A DNA stretch of 28,600 bases from IMG/VR virus record IMGVR_UViG_3300037247_001033, positions 1-28,600 of that record, one strand, 5' to 3'. Below are positions 8,919 to 15,753 of this stretch, one piece after another. Both the position numbers and the translations under genes were made by a program. The notes below the pieces were generated by a model that ran no database searches, was not told the origin of the DNA, and saw only the letters and a list, made by a program, of their open reading frames with translations. How positions within the stretch are numbered: position 1 is the stretch's first letter; the number at the start of each line of letters is the position of its first letter. The stretch is from a virus.

Positions 8919-9244
8919 TAATCGCCGCTCCAAAGAACGCCACGCACCCGAGGCTGAGCAGCCACGGTTACGTTGATGAAACTAAAGTTTGTTGAAACCT
9001 CTAGTCGGGACTCAGAGTAGGCTTCTCCCTCTTTGATCAACAGGTCGGAGGTTGTTGCTGTAGCGTCGGCGCTCAGTGCAATATCCCCCGGGCCTTCGTT
9101 CACAAAAGAGATGATGCGGCCAAACTTGTTAGCTGGCACAGTCACAAGGTCTTCAGCCGTGGCTACGACCGCCAGAGTTACATCAAATGGCGTATCGGTA
9201 TCGGCCAGCTTCTCGGTAAAGGCAGGTTTTGGTGTGATAGGCAT
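8918..9244 (-). CDS. Beta-rich probable virion surface protein, 108 aa
   Basis: The ATG follows AGGAGAAATTGAACT. The product is a compact all-beta sequence with alternating hydrophobics (RIISFVNEGPGDIAL, FSFINVTVAAQPRVRGVLW) and no Cys, of the kind seen in phage head-decoration or fibre-base proteins. It lies directly after the LamG-domain gene. Identity beyond probable virion protein is not supported. Confidence 0.7.
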   Translation of the reverse strand: MPITPKPAFTEKLADTDTPFDVTLAVVATAEDLVTVPANKFGRIISFVNEGPGDIALSADATATTSDLLIKEGEAYSESRLEVSTNFSFINVTVAAQPRVRGVLWSGD

Positions 9245-9257
9245 AGTTCAATTTCTC

Positions 9258-10106
9258 CTAAGCTAGCCCAAGCAACCGGCGCCCCAGCCCATAGAGCTGA
9301 GAGACCTCGCCGGCTGAGAGTTCTTTACCACAGACAAAGGGCAGGGCAATCCGCCCCTCCCACTCAAACGTGGGGCCAGCCGAGTCATCTGCGGCACCCA
9401 CCAGAGGGATAGTTGCCGTGTTCTCCGTATCCTCGTAATCGTCGCCGCCGCTCCCCGCGACAGTACCTGTGTCGTCGACGCCATTCAAGTAGACCGCCAG
9501 GGTCATTGAAGAGCCCGCGAAGCCGGGGGCGCCCCCCTGCCCCCCATACGTCGCCACGACAAAGGCCCATTCGTTGACCGTCAGCGCAGTCGCGCCCGGG
9601 GCGGTGACCGCAGCATTCGCGTCAGCGATGCTCTCATCGAACAGTTCGAACTGAATCTCCTCGCTAGCATTGAGGAAAAGCTGCCACTCTCGGAATCCCC
9701 CCGCCACATCGTACTTGGCAAACAGGGCCTGCTGTGTGCCGGCCAGTCGCGGTAGGCACCAGGCACCAACAGAGAAGGCCGCATCCACGCCCCCACTTAT
9801 AGCGCTGAAGTCATCATGGTCAGCGCCGACCGCAAGGTGGTTGTTAACAGACCTGTCGATGAAGTAGGAATGGACTCCGCCACTGTGCTTGTAGGGGATG
9901 AACTCGGCTTCTAGATCACGCGCAGCCCCGTCGCTGGGGGTTAGGTCGTGAACACTCTCCTCATACGACTGGACTACCTGCCCCACAGACTCTATGAAAG
10001 GGAAGAGCACCGTGCGGGTCGAGCCCAAGATGGTGATGATGGAATCCAAGTCTACGAATGTCGGATAGTCGCGTTCCTGAAGGCGGCCGTCGATGTAGTT
10101 AGGCAC
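9258..10106 (-). CDS. LamG/concanavalin-like lectin domain protein (probable adhesin or decoration)
   Basis: A 282-residue protein from a GTG whose first base overlaps the upstream stop (TAGTG), with GGAGG 10 bases before it. After a ~75-residue N-terminal region, residues about 100-275 show the LamG/Laminin_G_3 pattern: FSVGAWCLPRL, LFAKYDVAGGFREWQLFLN, WAFVVATYGG, LAVYLNGVDDTG, and the closing VCGKELSAGEVSQLYGLGR, matching the typical L-s-x-x-E-I-x-x-L-Y end of these domains. Such jelly-roll domains bind glycans. In a phage structural operon this suggests host-surface binding or capsid decoration. Confidence 0.82.
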   Translation of the reverse strand: MPNYIDGRLQERDYPTFVDLDSIITILGSTRTVLFPFIESVGQVVQSYEESVHDLTPSDGAARDLEAEFIPYKHSGGVHSYFIDRSVNNHLAVGADHDDFSAISGGVDAAFSVGAWCLPRLAGTQQALFAKYDVAGGFREWQLFLNASEEIQFELFDESIADANAAVTAPGATALTVNEWAFVVATYGGQGGAPGFAGSSMTLAVYLNGVDDTGTVAGSGGDDYEDTENTATIPLVGAADDSAGPTFEWEGRIALPFVCGKELSAGEVSQLYGLGRRLLGLA

Positions 10107-10513
10107 TAGACTCGACCCTCCGCACGCTCAGCCTCATACCGGCCCACAACATCAGGCACAGGGTACTCGTGCTCGAACTTGATCTCCACAGCCGCCGTGA
10201 TGCCTGCCCCACCAGCGGGTGTCAATACGTCGATTACATCCTCAGGAGCCAAAGGAATGGGCTGTTCTGGCAAGTAGACCCCGTACCGATTGGCAGCGAA
10301 GGTAAGAGTGGAGAGCAGTACGTCAAAACCGCCAGCCACACCCGAGTTGATGGTGACCGTAGCATTGAGAGAAACGTTTGCACTGTAGACAACATAGACA
10401 GCAGTCAACCATGTCCGCTTGTCCTGCGTAACAGGTGGACTAGAAGTAGTCAGTGCTGCATTAGCCCCGCCGATGCGACGGGTACGCGCTGGTTGCCTTG
10501 GGAAAATAGGCAT
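10106..10513 (-). CDS. Beta-rich virion-module protein, 135 aa
   Basis: The ATG has GGAGGGACTTAC upstream. Its stop shares one base with the GTG start of the LamG gene. The sequence is mostly beta (LTAVYVVYSANVSLNATVTI, VLLSTLTFAANRYGVYL), lacks Cys, and has a charged C-terminal helix. The N-terminus MPIFPRQ resembles the MPIF/MPIT/MPIE starts of three neighbouring structural genes. It is a probable tail or decoration component; no family is recognised. Confidence 0.72.
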   Translation of the reverse strand: MPIFPRQPARTRRIGGANAALTTSSPPVTQDKRTWLTAVYVVYSANVSLNATVTINSGVAGGFDVLLSTLTFAANRYGVYLPEQPIPLAPEDVIDVLTPAGGAGITAAVEIKFEHEYPVPDVVGRYEAERAEGRV

Positions 10514-10537
10514 GTAAGTCCCTCCTACTCCCCCGGC

Positions 10538-11242
10538 TTAACCGATGTCTTCGCCAGTCTCAAACTCTGCGTAAACGAACTTCTGGAAGCCTGTGCCTCC
10601 TACAGCCGCAATATACCCCGCAATAAACGTCGGCCCCTGGCAGATGTGCAGGTCGGCAGGCGATGAGGCTTTGAACTGGAAGCGACTGGGCCACGCGGCA
10701 GTGTCGTCGGCCGCGATGTCCTCAACAAGCTGGAGACCGCCACGCCAAATCTCAGCTTCCTTCGTGAGACCAGTCCCAGCAGCAGCGGCAAGCGCAACGA
10801 CGTTGTTTGTGAGGGCACTAACCTTATTGGACGCCATGTTCTGATTGACCGGCACCAGAGTCAGGTCAGTCCCGCCGCTCACAGCACCAGTACCCCGGGC
10901 CAACAGAATTTCAAGAAGACCGGTGGCACCGAACTTCTCCAGGACGACAGTCCACTCAAGGGGGACAATTACAGTACCTGGCGGCACCGTAATGAGCAAG
11001 TCGAACTCCGTTGAGTCCAAAGCGCCAGCGCCAAAAGTACCTGGGTCGGTGATCCCCTGGTCAGTCGCCCCGCAAGCAACCTGGTGAATCCTACCTCGCA
11101 GGAGCTGCTTGAGGTACCAATCAGCCGAGAAGAGAGCGCCGTCCCTAGTAGCCTGGACGGGGACGATATCGCCGTCTTTAACTACCTCAGGTTCTGCCTG
11201 CCGCGCCTTCGCCCGAATGTCTACATCACGTTCAATGGGCAT
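10538..11242 (-). CDS. First gene of the virion operon: probable structural protein, 234 aa
   Basis: The ATG lies 4 nt after AGGAGG and about 45 nt downstream of the best promoter in the window, so this should be a highly expressed late gene. The protein is rich in beta strands and small residues (FDLLITVPPGTVIVPLEWTV, GLLEILLARGTGAVSGG), with two Cys and an aromatic C-terminus (FQKFVYAEFETGEDIG). High expression suggests an abundant virion component such as a decoration or tail-tube-like protein. It is too short and atypical to call major capsid protein from sequence alone. Confidence 0.74.
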   Translation of the reverse strand: MPIERDVDIRAKARQAEPEVVKDGDIVPVQATRDGALFSADWYLKQLLRGRIHQVACGATDQGITDPGTFGAGALDSTEFDLLITVPPGTVIVPLEWTVVLEKFGATGLLEILLARGTGAVSGGTDLTLVPVNQNMASNKVSALTNNVVALAAAAGTGLTKEAEIWRGGLQLVEDIAADDTAAWPSRFQFKASSPADLHICQGPTFIAGYIAAVGGTGFQKFVYAEFETGEDIG

Positions 11243-11292
11243 AAGTCCTCCTAGTAAGCGTCAATTAGGCAGCAGACGCCGCCCACACTTTC

Positions 11293-11322
11293 ATTATAGG
11301 GGGTGCGCTGGGTCTGTGTCAA
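11293..11322 (-). promoter_or_regulatory. Consensus sigma-70 promoter of the virion operon
   Basis: On the minus strand the -35 box is TTGACA (11317-11322) and the -10 box is TATAAT (11293-11298), both perfect, separated by 18 bp. Transcription should start near 11286 and give a leader of about 45 nt before the ATG at 11242. It is the strongest promoter-like sequence in the window. Confidence 0.85.
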
Positions 11323-11375
11323 GTGGGGTACTAGGGTTTTTGTGGTGGAGGCGAGGAAGAATCGCACTTCCTGTC

Positions 11376-11408
11376 CTGAGCTAGACCGCGAGCGGTATTC
11401 TAGCTCAG
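11376..11408 (-). terminator. Hairpin at the end of the 13.9-11.4 kb operon
   Basis: A perfect 10-bp inverted repeat, CTGAGCTAGA with TCTAGCTCAG, contains an inner CCGC/GCGG pairing. It lies 29 bp after the stop at 11437 and upstream of the virion promoter. There is no clear U-run, so it may be a Rho-assisted or tail-less terminator, or a protein-binding site. Confidence 0.5.
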
Positions 11409-11436
11409 TCGAAACTTTCCGCCCCCACGAAGGTAA

Positions 11437-11655
11437 TCAGGACAGCCCCAGCCTTGCACGCAACTTCATCAGGTCGGCGTTCCACTGTACCCCGATTGCC
11501 TCCACAATAGCAAGGTTGCACTCGATAGCATGGAGACCGACTTCAGCCGCCGCAATGAGGGCGTCGTAGCGATGCTTAGCCTCATAGCGCTTTCGCCCCG
11601 CACGTATAGCCCGTCGGTGCTTCCAACATGTGAGGAGTTTAAGCAACGACCTCAA
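11437..11655 (-). CDS. Small basic helical protein, 72 aa
   Basis: It starts at a TTG that overlaps the upstream stop (TTGA), with GGAGGGGGG just before it; another TTG three codons later is possible. The product is strongly basic at the N-terminus (KHRRAIRAGRKRYEAKHRY) and then forms a hydrophobic amphipathic helix (LIAAAEVGLHAIECNLAIVEAIG). It is the last gene before the hairpin at 11376-11408. No family is recognised. Confidence 0.6.
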   Translation of the reverse strand: MRSLLKLLTCWKHRRAIRAGRKRYEAKHRYDALIAAAEVGLHAIECNLAIVEAIGVQWNADLMKLRARLGLS

Positions 11656-11810
11656 CCCCCCTCCGCCCCCACGGTGACGGGCTCTTTCTTCTCGGGCGCT
11701 TCCACCGGCGCCTGCTCAGGCTCAGGCGTAGGCTGTGGAGGAAGGGTCTTGGGCATAATCCTCGGCCGGCCGGCGACTTCAACTAAAGGTGTACCAATTC
11801 TACGGGACAT
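11652..11810 (-). CDS. Small Pro/Glu-rich protein, 52 aa
   Basis: I chose the ATG at 11810, whose A overlaps the upstream TAA stop (TAATG); an in-frame upstream extension would overlap the preceding gene by about 70 bases. The N-terminus is compact (MSRRIGTPLVEVAGRPRIMP), followed by a Pro/Glu-rich, probably disordered tail. It is coupled on both sides. The function is unknown. Confidence 0.58.
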   Translation of the reverse strand: MSRRIGTPLVEVAGRPRIMPKTLPPQPTPEPEQAPVEAPEKKEPVTVGAEGG

Positions 11811-12463
11811 TACTCTCTGTACCCCTCTCCAAACCAAGCGTGCCGCATCGTCTTGGTGACCTCCTCCGGTTTCCTCCACGAATTAGCAACTAGGCACACA
11901 GGGCATCCCTCCATGTCGTGCCGCTCCAAGATGGGAACACCCAGACTGGCAGCAATCTCCTCCATCACCTCGGTCTGGACAAACGAATCCGTAGGCATTC
12001 CAAAGTAGCCCCACTGGTTGGCGATCACGCCGGAGTTCACCAAAGGCACGTAAACCTTCGTATCCGTTTTCTCAGGCAGCAGCAGATAGTCAACGGCGTA
12101 TTGGGTTGTCCTCCCCCCACCCGTATGGAGGACAGTACGCTCCAGACAAGTCACATGCACGTAAATCTGGCTGGGGGATGTCCAGGCATCTTCGAAAGTG
12201 CGGAAGAAGTAGTGCCCACAGGTACAATCCCAATCTGGCGACGGCTCTTTATGCGGAACAGAGCCTGGCTTCGCATAGGCCGCCAAGCGGTCGCGTGCCG
12301 TCTGTGTCATCCACATGGCATGGGAAATGCCCCGACACTCTGCGGGCCGCTGAACCCGGGAATGCAGATGCATTCCTGCCGACCCCGCTAGAGTAAGATC
12401 ACCTGTCCTCGAGCATCGAACAACATGGAATGTGCGGAACCCATGGATGTTTGAGGTGCTCAT
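11810..12463 (-). CDS. Uncharacterised protein with CxC and CxxC pairs, 217 aa
   Basis: The ATG follows the SprT-like gene's stop directly. The protein has a mixed fold with DWDCTCGHYFF (about residue 78) and GCPVCLVANSW (about 187), two Cys pairs that could bind one metal. The centre is rich in aromatic beta strands (TQYAVDYLLLPEKTDTKVYVPL). Its neighbours are a zinc-peptidase-like gene upstream and tiny genes downstream. I do not recognise a family. Confidence 0.7.
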   Translation of the reverse strand: MSTSNIHGFRTFHVVRCSRTGDLTLAGSAGMHLHSRVQRPAECRGISHAMWMTQTARDRLAAYAKPGSVPHKEPSPDWDCTCGHYFFRTFEDAWTSPSQIYVHVTCLERTVLHTGGGRTTQYAVDYLLLPEKTDTKVYVPLVNSGVIANQWGYFGMPTDSFVQTEVMEEIAASLGVPILERHDMEGCPVCLVANSWRKPEEVTKTMRHAWFGEGYRE

Positions 12464-12853
12464 CTACACAACCTTCAGGCGGCCGCCCGACCTCTTGTAC
12501 GTAGCCAACATAGTCTTTCGATGACAGTAACCCTCGCTATCCAGCGCCGCCCGCACGGGGATGCGATAGCGCCGGAAGAGAGGCCAGAGGAAACCATAGA
12601 ACTGCTCCGAGTGCTCCCCCCGATAGCTCCGCACCTTACGAAGTAAGATGAGATGAGCCAGCTCATGAAGAAGGGTAATCCGGCTGTCCATCTTGTCCGT
12701 GCCGGCCGTCACCGTGACGACCTTACCGTCCAGCGTACAGCTCCCAGCAGAGAAGCGTTCCTTCCGGCGCCGCCAGTGAAAGGCAGGAGGACGAATATGG
12801 TAGTCCTCCACCACGCGGTTCAGAAGATTCTTCGCCCAGGTAGGAGCAGGCAT
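12464..12853 (-). CDS. SprT-like zinc metallopeptidase
   Basis: A 129-residue protein. The active-site helix is LLHELAHLILL (HExxH at residues 63-67), and a candidate third ligand is His81 in GEHSEQFYGF; this spacing and the H-x-x-x-F-Y context match SprT/WSS1-type minimal zincins. There is no C-terminal zinc ribbon. It starts at an ATG with GGAGG upstream, directly after an intergenic stretch with no other gene. SprT-like proteins cut DNA-bound or misfolded proteins; in phages their targets are unknown. It lies two genes downstream of a second HExxH protein. Confidence 0.8.
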   Translation of the reverse strand: MPAPTWAKNLLNRVVEDYHIRPPAFHWRRRKERFSAGSCTLDGKVVTVTAGTDKMDSRITLLHELAHLILLRKVRSYRGEHSEQFYGFLWPLFRRYRIPVRAALDSEGYCHRKTMLATYKRSGGRLKVV

Positions 12854-12879
12854 CTACAACGCCTCCACGTTAACCTTTG

Positions 12880-13080
12880 TTAGTCCAGGGCACCAACCTT
12901 CTTGTACGCCGACACCGCCATGAGCTTCATGTGGAGTGTGTAGGGCACACTGAACAGTTGGCTGACCTGAGCGCGGTCTTTTCTGTGGCGGAGCTGGGCG
13001 CAGGCACCGATCCACTCCATAATGTACGCCCATCTACTCCACCCGTTCCCTAACCGTAGTCGGCTTGGTAGTACACCCAC
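12880..13080 (-). CDS. Small helical protein, 66 aa
   Basis: Codon third positions in this frame are GC-rich, like the neighbours, unlike a competing frame that reads into the next gene. The start is taken as the GTG at 13080 (GGAG about 8 bases upstream). An ATG at codon 21 is an alternative but has no SD. The part from residue 21 on (MEWIGACAQLRHRKDRAQVS then FSVPYTLHMKLMAVSAYKK) looks like a genuine helical protein. The function is unknown. Confidence 0.55.
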   Translation of the reverse strand: MGVLPSRLRLGNGWSRWAYIMEWIGACAQLRHRKDRAQVSQLFSVPYTLHMKLMAVSAYKKVGALD

Positions 13081-13096
13081 TCATTTACTCCACCTC

Positions 13097-13681
13097 CTAG
13101 AAGTCTACCCGGCCACGAAGTCGACGACCGAGGCGTCTCATCTGTTCTCGAGCGCGGCTCTGCTGCGTAGAAGTACCCGTTGTCGCCACCTTCACCAGTT
13201 GTTGGGTCTGAAACCCCCTAAACTCGGGTCGAGGGCCAAAAGGGAATGGAGGTCTCCTACTCCGACGGGCTGCTGTAGTCTTCACCGCCCGCTGGAGGCG
13301 CTGGGCAGGGGGAAGTGCTTGTGCCCGAACAGCACGCTGCGTTTGTTGTCTTGACAGACCCCCCAATCCCCCAGTAGCGGCCCGTATCGCCGTATGGCCA
13401 GCACCCAAGTGGTGGGCAACTTCATGGCGAGCGGTACCTCGTATAGTCCGGGTGGAACCGGTAAGCCGACCTGATGGCCCGGTAGCAAAGGTGATGCTAG
13501 GAGAGGTAGAAATGGCCAAAAACTCCTGCGTCTGCCTCAAGATAGGGCGAGTAGCCGTCCCTATTCGACTCCTCTGAGAAGGAGGGAGCTCGCTCAACGC
13601 TGTTCGCGTGGCTGCCTGTGCCTGGCGCACGGACTGGCGGCGGTTACGCATTCGCTGACGGCTGGCACGATCTTCAGGCAT
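13097..13681 (-). CDS. Basic protein with metzincin-type HExxHxxGxxH motif, 194 aa
   Basis: Residues 86-96 read HEVAHHLGAGH, the complete three-ligand metzincin motif with the Gly turn. The rest is unusually Arg/Gln/Thr-rich (N-terminal RASRQRMRNRRQSVRQAQAA, C-terminal RRLGRRLRGRVDF), which is compatible with DNA or virion binding. A metzincin also needs a Met-turn, and no clear one is visible, so activity is uncertain. The ATG follows the previous stop immediately, with GGAGG upstream. An Arg-rich head-maturation or structural protein is possible. Confidence 0.72.
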   Translation of the reverse strand: MPEDRASRQRMRNRRQSVRQAQAATRTALSELPPSQRSRIGTATRPILRQTQEFLAISTSPSITFATGPSGRLTGSTRTIRGTARHEVAHHLGAGHTAIRAATGGLGGLSRQQTQRAVRAQALPPAQRLQRAVKTTAARRSRRPPFPFGPRPEFRGFQTQQLVKVATTGTSTQQSRAREQMRRLGRRLRGRVDF

Positions 13682-13870
13682 CTACTCTACCTCCACGGGT
13701 TCTGGTCTCTCCACTACCGAGCACTTGTCGCAATGCGCCTCCACTGCATCAAGCTCCGAGGCGAAGTGCGTATGAATCAGCCCGCCGCAATCGCAAGACG
13801 TTGGGGGGTAGACGCAAGCCTCGCACTCACTGTCGCCCTCGGTATGGAACATTCTCCACTCATTCATCAC
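13682..13870 (-). CDS. Cys-rich small protein, probably leaderless
   Basis: A 62-residue acidic protein with CEAC, CDC and CDKC pairs plus His residues (about positions 16-50), resembling a zinc-binding knuckle. It begins at GTG 13870 or the adjacent ATG 13867; no SD is present. A TTGCAC-17-TACACT promoter ends six bases before the GTG, which fits a leaderless mRNA. Upstream lies copy 1 of the repeated structured RNA. It heads the operon that includes both zinc-peptidase-like genes. Confidence 0.65.
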   Translation of the reverse strand: MMNEWRMFHTEGDSECEACVYPPTSCDCGGLIHTHFASELDAVEAHCDKCSVVERPEPVEVE

Positions 13871-13876
13871 ACTCTT

Positions 13877-13905
13877 AGTGTACCAAAATGGGGGTAAGAG
13901 TGCAA
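13877..13905 (-). promoter_or_regulatory. Promoter for the 13.9-11.4 kb operon
   Basis: The minus-strand -35 box is TTGCAC (13900-13905) and the -10 box is TACACT (13877-13882), with a 17-bp spacer. The predicted start falls on or beside the GTG at 13870. Confidence 0.65.
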
Positions 13906-14047
13906 GGGGGGTGTAGCGCTTACGCTACACCCCTCGGAAGGACAAAGGGCCAGCTACCCTTGCGGGAGAGCCTTATGGGGCTCTTATCACTGGCCATACA
14001 TCCATGCAAACCCCGGGTTCCGTGCTGGCCTCCAGCCAACACCTACA
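13905..14047 (-). ncRNA. Structured RNA candidate, copy 1 of a two-copy motif
   Basis: Read on the minus strand, an outer stem GGCCAG/CTGGCC (13990-13995 with 13948-13953) encloses the shared core AGTGATAAGAGCC (13979-13991). It also encloses a hairpin AGAGCC/GGCTCT and a CCC-GCAA-GGG hairpin with a GNRA loop (13957-13966), making a three-way junction. Before it stands a GCTGG/CCAGC hairpin, and after it an 11-bp hairpin. A -10 element lies at the 5' end. The core recurs at 18990-19002 on the other strand. No known riboswitch class was recognised. Confidence 0.6.
13908..13933 (-). terminator. Perfect 11-bp GC-rich hairpin ending RNA copy 1
   Basis: GGGGTGTAGCG and CGCTACACCCC are perfect complements with a four-base loop. 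The hairpin lies just after the structured RNA motif and just before the next promoter. No U-run follows on the minus strand, so it may be a tail-less terminator or the last helix of the RNA. Confidence 0.55.
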
Positions 14048-14052
14048 TTCTT

Positions 14053-14061
14053 ATTATACCA
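14053..14061 (-). promoter_or_regulatory. Extended -10 promoter for RNA copy 1
   Basis: TGGTATAAT on the minus strand is an extended -10 (TGn plus a perfect TATAAT). It overlaps the stop codon of the gene ending at 14054. No good -35 is present. The predicted start is near 14046. Confidence 0.55.
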
Positions 14062-14446
14062 CATCCGGCGGGTTCTTGCCTGGGGGCAGCACCACAGCAT
14101 CCAGCGCCGCCGCCACGTCCTTGTCCGAGGCCAGCAAGACGGATTCGCTCCCCGTGGTCAGCTCGAACAGCACCTGACGGGTCTGGGCCAAGACCTGACC
14201 AGCCCAGTCGCCGTCCTCAGCAGAGAGGAAGTTGTTGATAATCATGATCTCGTCCTCGCTGACGGGAAAATCAACAGCCCCCAGCTCGGGGTCGGCTTCA
14301 AGAGAGTAGAGGGCAAGGTAGAGGCGCCGGCAGAAGTCCACCACCGCCGCAGGAGAGTGAGAAGTCTCCTCCAGAGGGCGAATGGCCTCCCGTAGCCCCC
14401 CGCACATGGCTAGCGTCAGCCGAAGTTGCTTGAACGCCCGGGGCAT
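14054..14446 (-). CDS. Uncharacterised helical protein, 130 aa
   Basis: The ATG is two bases after the upstream stop. The product is largely alpha-helical (FKQLRLTLAMCGGLREAIRPL, VVDFCRRLYLALYSLEADP, IMIINNFLSAEDGDWAGQVL) and acidic, with a C-terminal helix and a short PPGKNPPDVV tail. No motif points to a function. It is the end of the operon that starts at the 15.2 kb promoter. Confidence 0.7.
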   Translation of the reverse strand: MPRAFKQLRLTLAMCGGLREAIRPLEETSHSPAAVVDFCRRLYLALYSLEADPELGAVDFPVSEDEIMIINNFLSAEDGDWAGQVLAQTRQVLFELTTGSESVLLASDKDVAAALDAVVLPPGKNPPDVV

Positions 14447-14448
14447 CC

Positions 14449-15033
14449 CTAATCACTTTCAATAGGGTCAGACGCTTCGGACACTTCACGATAGAACTCG
14501 CGGGTCTCGAAGTCGTATTGCACGCCCTCTTGAGTCATCCATTTCAAGTAGCAATGGTTCCATTCCACGCAGAGCTTACGCTTCAACCGCAGGGGTAGCG
14601 TGATGAAGGGAAGAGGACGGAGGCGCCAACCTATCGGCCTCTTCTCCGTAGGCATGTCCTGAAACAGCTCAACGAAGCGGCGTAGGTTAGCCACACTCCG
14701 TTCCTCATCGGGCTCAGGGACACCCTCGGCTGCACCACCCGCGTGCCACGCAGCAAAGTGCATCATCTTTGACCGGGTACTCTCGATGTCAAGCTGGTGC
14801 TGGTAGCCCGCGACTCGGCGGATGGCCTCCTCGTCAGTCAACCGCACACAGAAAATGCAGTCATCCGCCACCACTGACAGCTCTTTCCAGCGCCGGCTGC
14901 GGTCAACCGTAACGAGGGGGGTCTGTTGGACGTTTCGGTAGGGGTGGCCTACAAGGGCGCCAGCATACTTCTGGGCGAGCAAGGTATGCTCATCCGCCAA
15001 TTCCTGAGGAAGTCTAGCAAATTGACGCACCAT
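14449..15033 (-). CDS. Uncharacterised protein, 194 aa
   Basis: The start is the ATG at 15033; the SD is weak. The protein contains a CIFC pair (about residue 60), several Trp, and a basic central region (PIGWRLRPLPFITLPLRLKR). The C-terminus is acidic (YREVSEASDPIESD). It follows the 42-residue gene by 15 bases and leads into the 130-residue gene. No family is recognised; a single CxxC with nearby His residues could bind metal only with a partner. Confidence 0.68.
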   Translation of the reverse strand: MVRQFARLPQELADEHTLLAQKYAGALVGHPYRNVQQTPLVTVDRSRRWKELSVVADDCIFCVRLTDEEAIRRVAGYQHQLDIESTRSKMMHFAAWHAGGAAEGVPEPDEERSVANLRRFVELFQDMPTEKRPIGWRLRPLPFITLPLRLKRKLCVEWNHCYLKWMTQEGVQYDFETREFYREVSEASDPIESD

Positions 15034-15048
15034 TGCTGAGCGCCATCG

Positions 15049-15177
15049 CTACGGCCGGCTGAACCGTTCGGCGTCGTCGCGCTGAGACGGACAAAGCCGC
15101 TCTGGATTGTAGAATTTGTCCGGGTCAACGTTCGTCTCGGTGCGCGTGGGGGTATCGGTCTTTGTCTTCGTGGGCAT
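15049..15177 (-). CDS. Small Thr/Asp-rich protein, 42 aa
   Basis: The ATG is preceded by GGGGAGCAAG. The product is a hydrophilic Thr/Lys/Asp-rich N-terminus followed by PDKFYNPERLCPSQRDDAER. It is the first gene after a promoter-like element and is followed closely by the 194-residue gene. The function is unknown. Confidence 0.58.
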   Translation of the reverse strand: MPTKTKTDTPTRTETNVDPDKFYNPERLCPSQRDDAERFSRP

Positions 15178-15199
15178 CTTGCTCCCCTTCTTTCCTTGT

Positions 15200-15228
15200 C
15201 TAATACCAGAGTACCAGACTCAGAGCAA
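15200..15228 (-). promoter_or_regulatory. Promoter for the 15.2-14.1 kb operon
   Basis: On the minus strand TTGCTC (15223-15228) and extended -10 TGGTATTAG (-10 at 15200-15205) are separated by 17 bp. A second overlapping choice (TTGCTT with TACTCT) also has 17-bp spacing. Confidence 0.45.
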
Positions 15229-15238
15229 GAAAGCAAGT

Positions 15239-15490
15239 CTAGTCCGTCTCCTCCTCGGGAACGGTCGCAGAACAGCAAGTAGGACAAATAGCCGGCCGCT
15301 CGGTCTTTCCCCACTTCCACCCAGAAGTAAAGAAGCGCAGCAGCAAGTCGTGGTTCAGATCGGAGATGTCAATAGTCTCCTCACCACTAGCCTCAGCCCG
15401 CTCCCGCCGGCCCCAAACTAGGTCACCAACAGCGCACTCAAAGGCATACTTGATACGCTTTTTTTCGTTCTTGGACTGCTCGGCGCTCAT
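15239..15490 (-). CDS. Small protein with C-terminal CPTCC, 83 aa
   Basis: The ATG overlaps the upstream stop (ATGA), so it is coupled. The N-terminus is basic and helical (SAEQSKNEKKRIKYAFECAV). The middle has ETIDISDLNHDLLLRFF and a Trp-rich WKWGKTERP, ending in CPTCCSAT and an acidic tail. The Cys cluster could bind zinc together with the earlier Cys. It is the last gene of the seven-gene coupled operon. The function is unknown. Confidence 0.66.
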   Translation of the reverse strand: MSAEQSKNEKKRIKYAFECAVGDLVWGRRERAEASGEETIDISDLNHDLLLRFFTSGWKWGKTERPAICPTCCSATVPEEETD

Positions 15491-15753
15491 GATTTGCTCT
15501 CTGCCAGAAATTCAGCGAGTTCCCGTATTGCCTCCGGCTCCAGCACAATCTCCTCAAGGAGATAGTCACGACCCAGAAGCGCTGTCGCAGCGAGCTTCAC
15601 TCGCTCCCACCAACGTTCGAAACATGAATGCTGCTTGTTATAGAACTCACTGATGTAGACCGAAAGATAGAGCCACCCATCCTCTTCATCCAAATGCAAC
15701 GCCAAACCATGATCCCGCGCTGCACACTCTACGATAATACTATCTTGGCTCAT
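15487..15753 (-). CDS. Uncharacterised protein, 88 aa
   Basis: It is coupled by ATGA overlaps at both ends. The product is an N-terminal beta hairpin region (GLALHLDEEDGWLYLSVYIS) followed by helices with Trp and basic residues (FERWWERVKLAATALLG) and an acidic C-terminal helix (LEPEAIRELAEFLAESKS). That C-terminal pattern is shared with the 73-residue gene upstream, suggesting related small folds. No family is recognised. Confidence 0.68.
   Translation of the reverse strand: MSQDSIIVECAARDHGLALHLDEEDGWLYLSVYISEFYNKQHSCFERWWERVKLAATALLGRDYLLEEIVLEPEAIRELAEFLAESKS

Noticed and set aside
13979-13991. SAM-I riboswitch on the plus strand (CTCTTATCACTGGCC resembles its start)
   Set aside because: The conserved GATGAA and GGCAACC elements are absent, and the better fold is on the minus strand.
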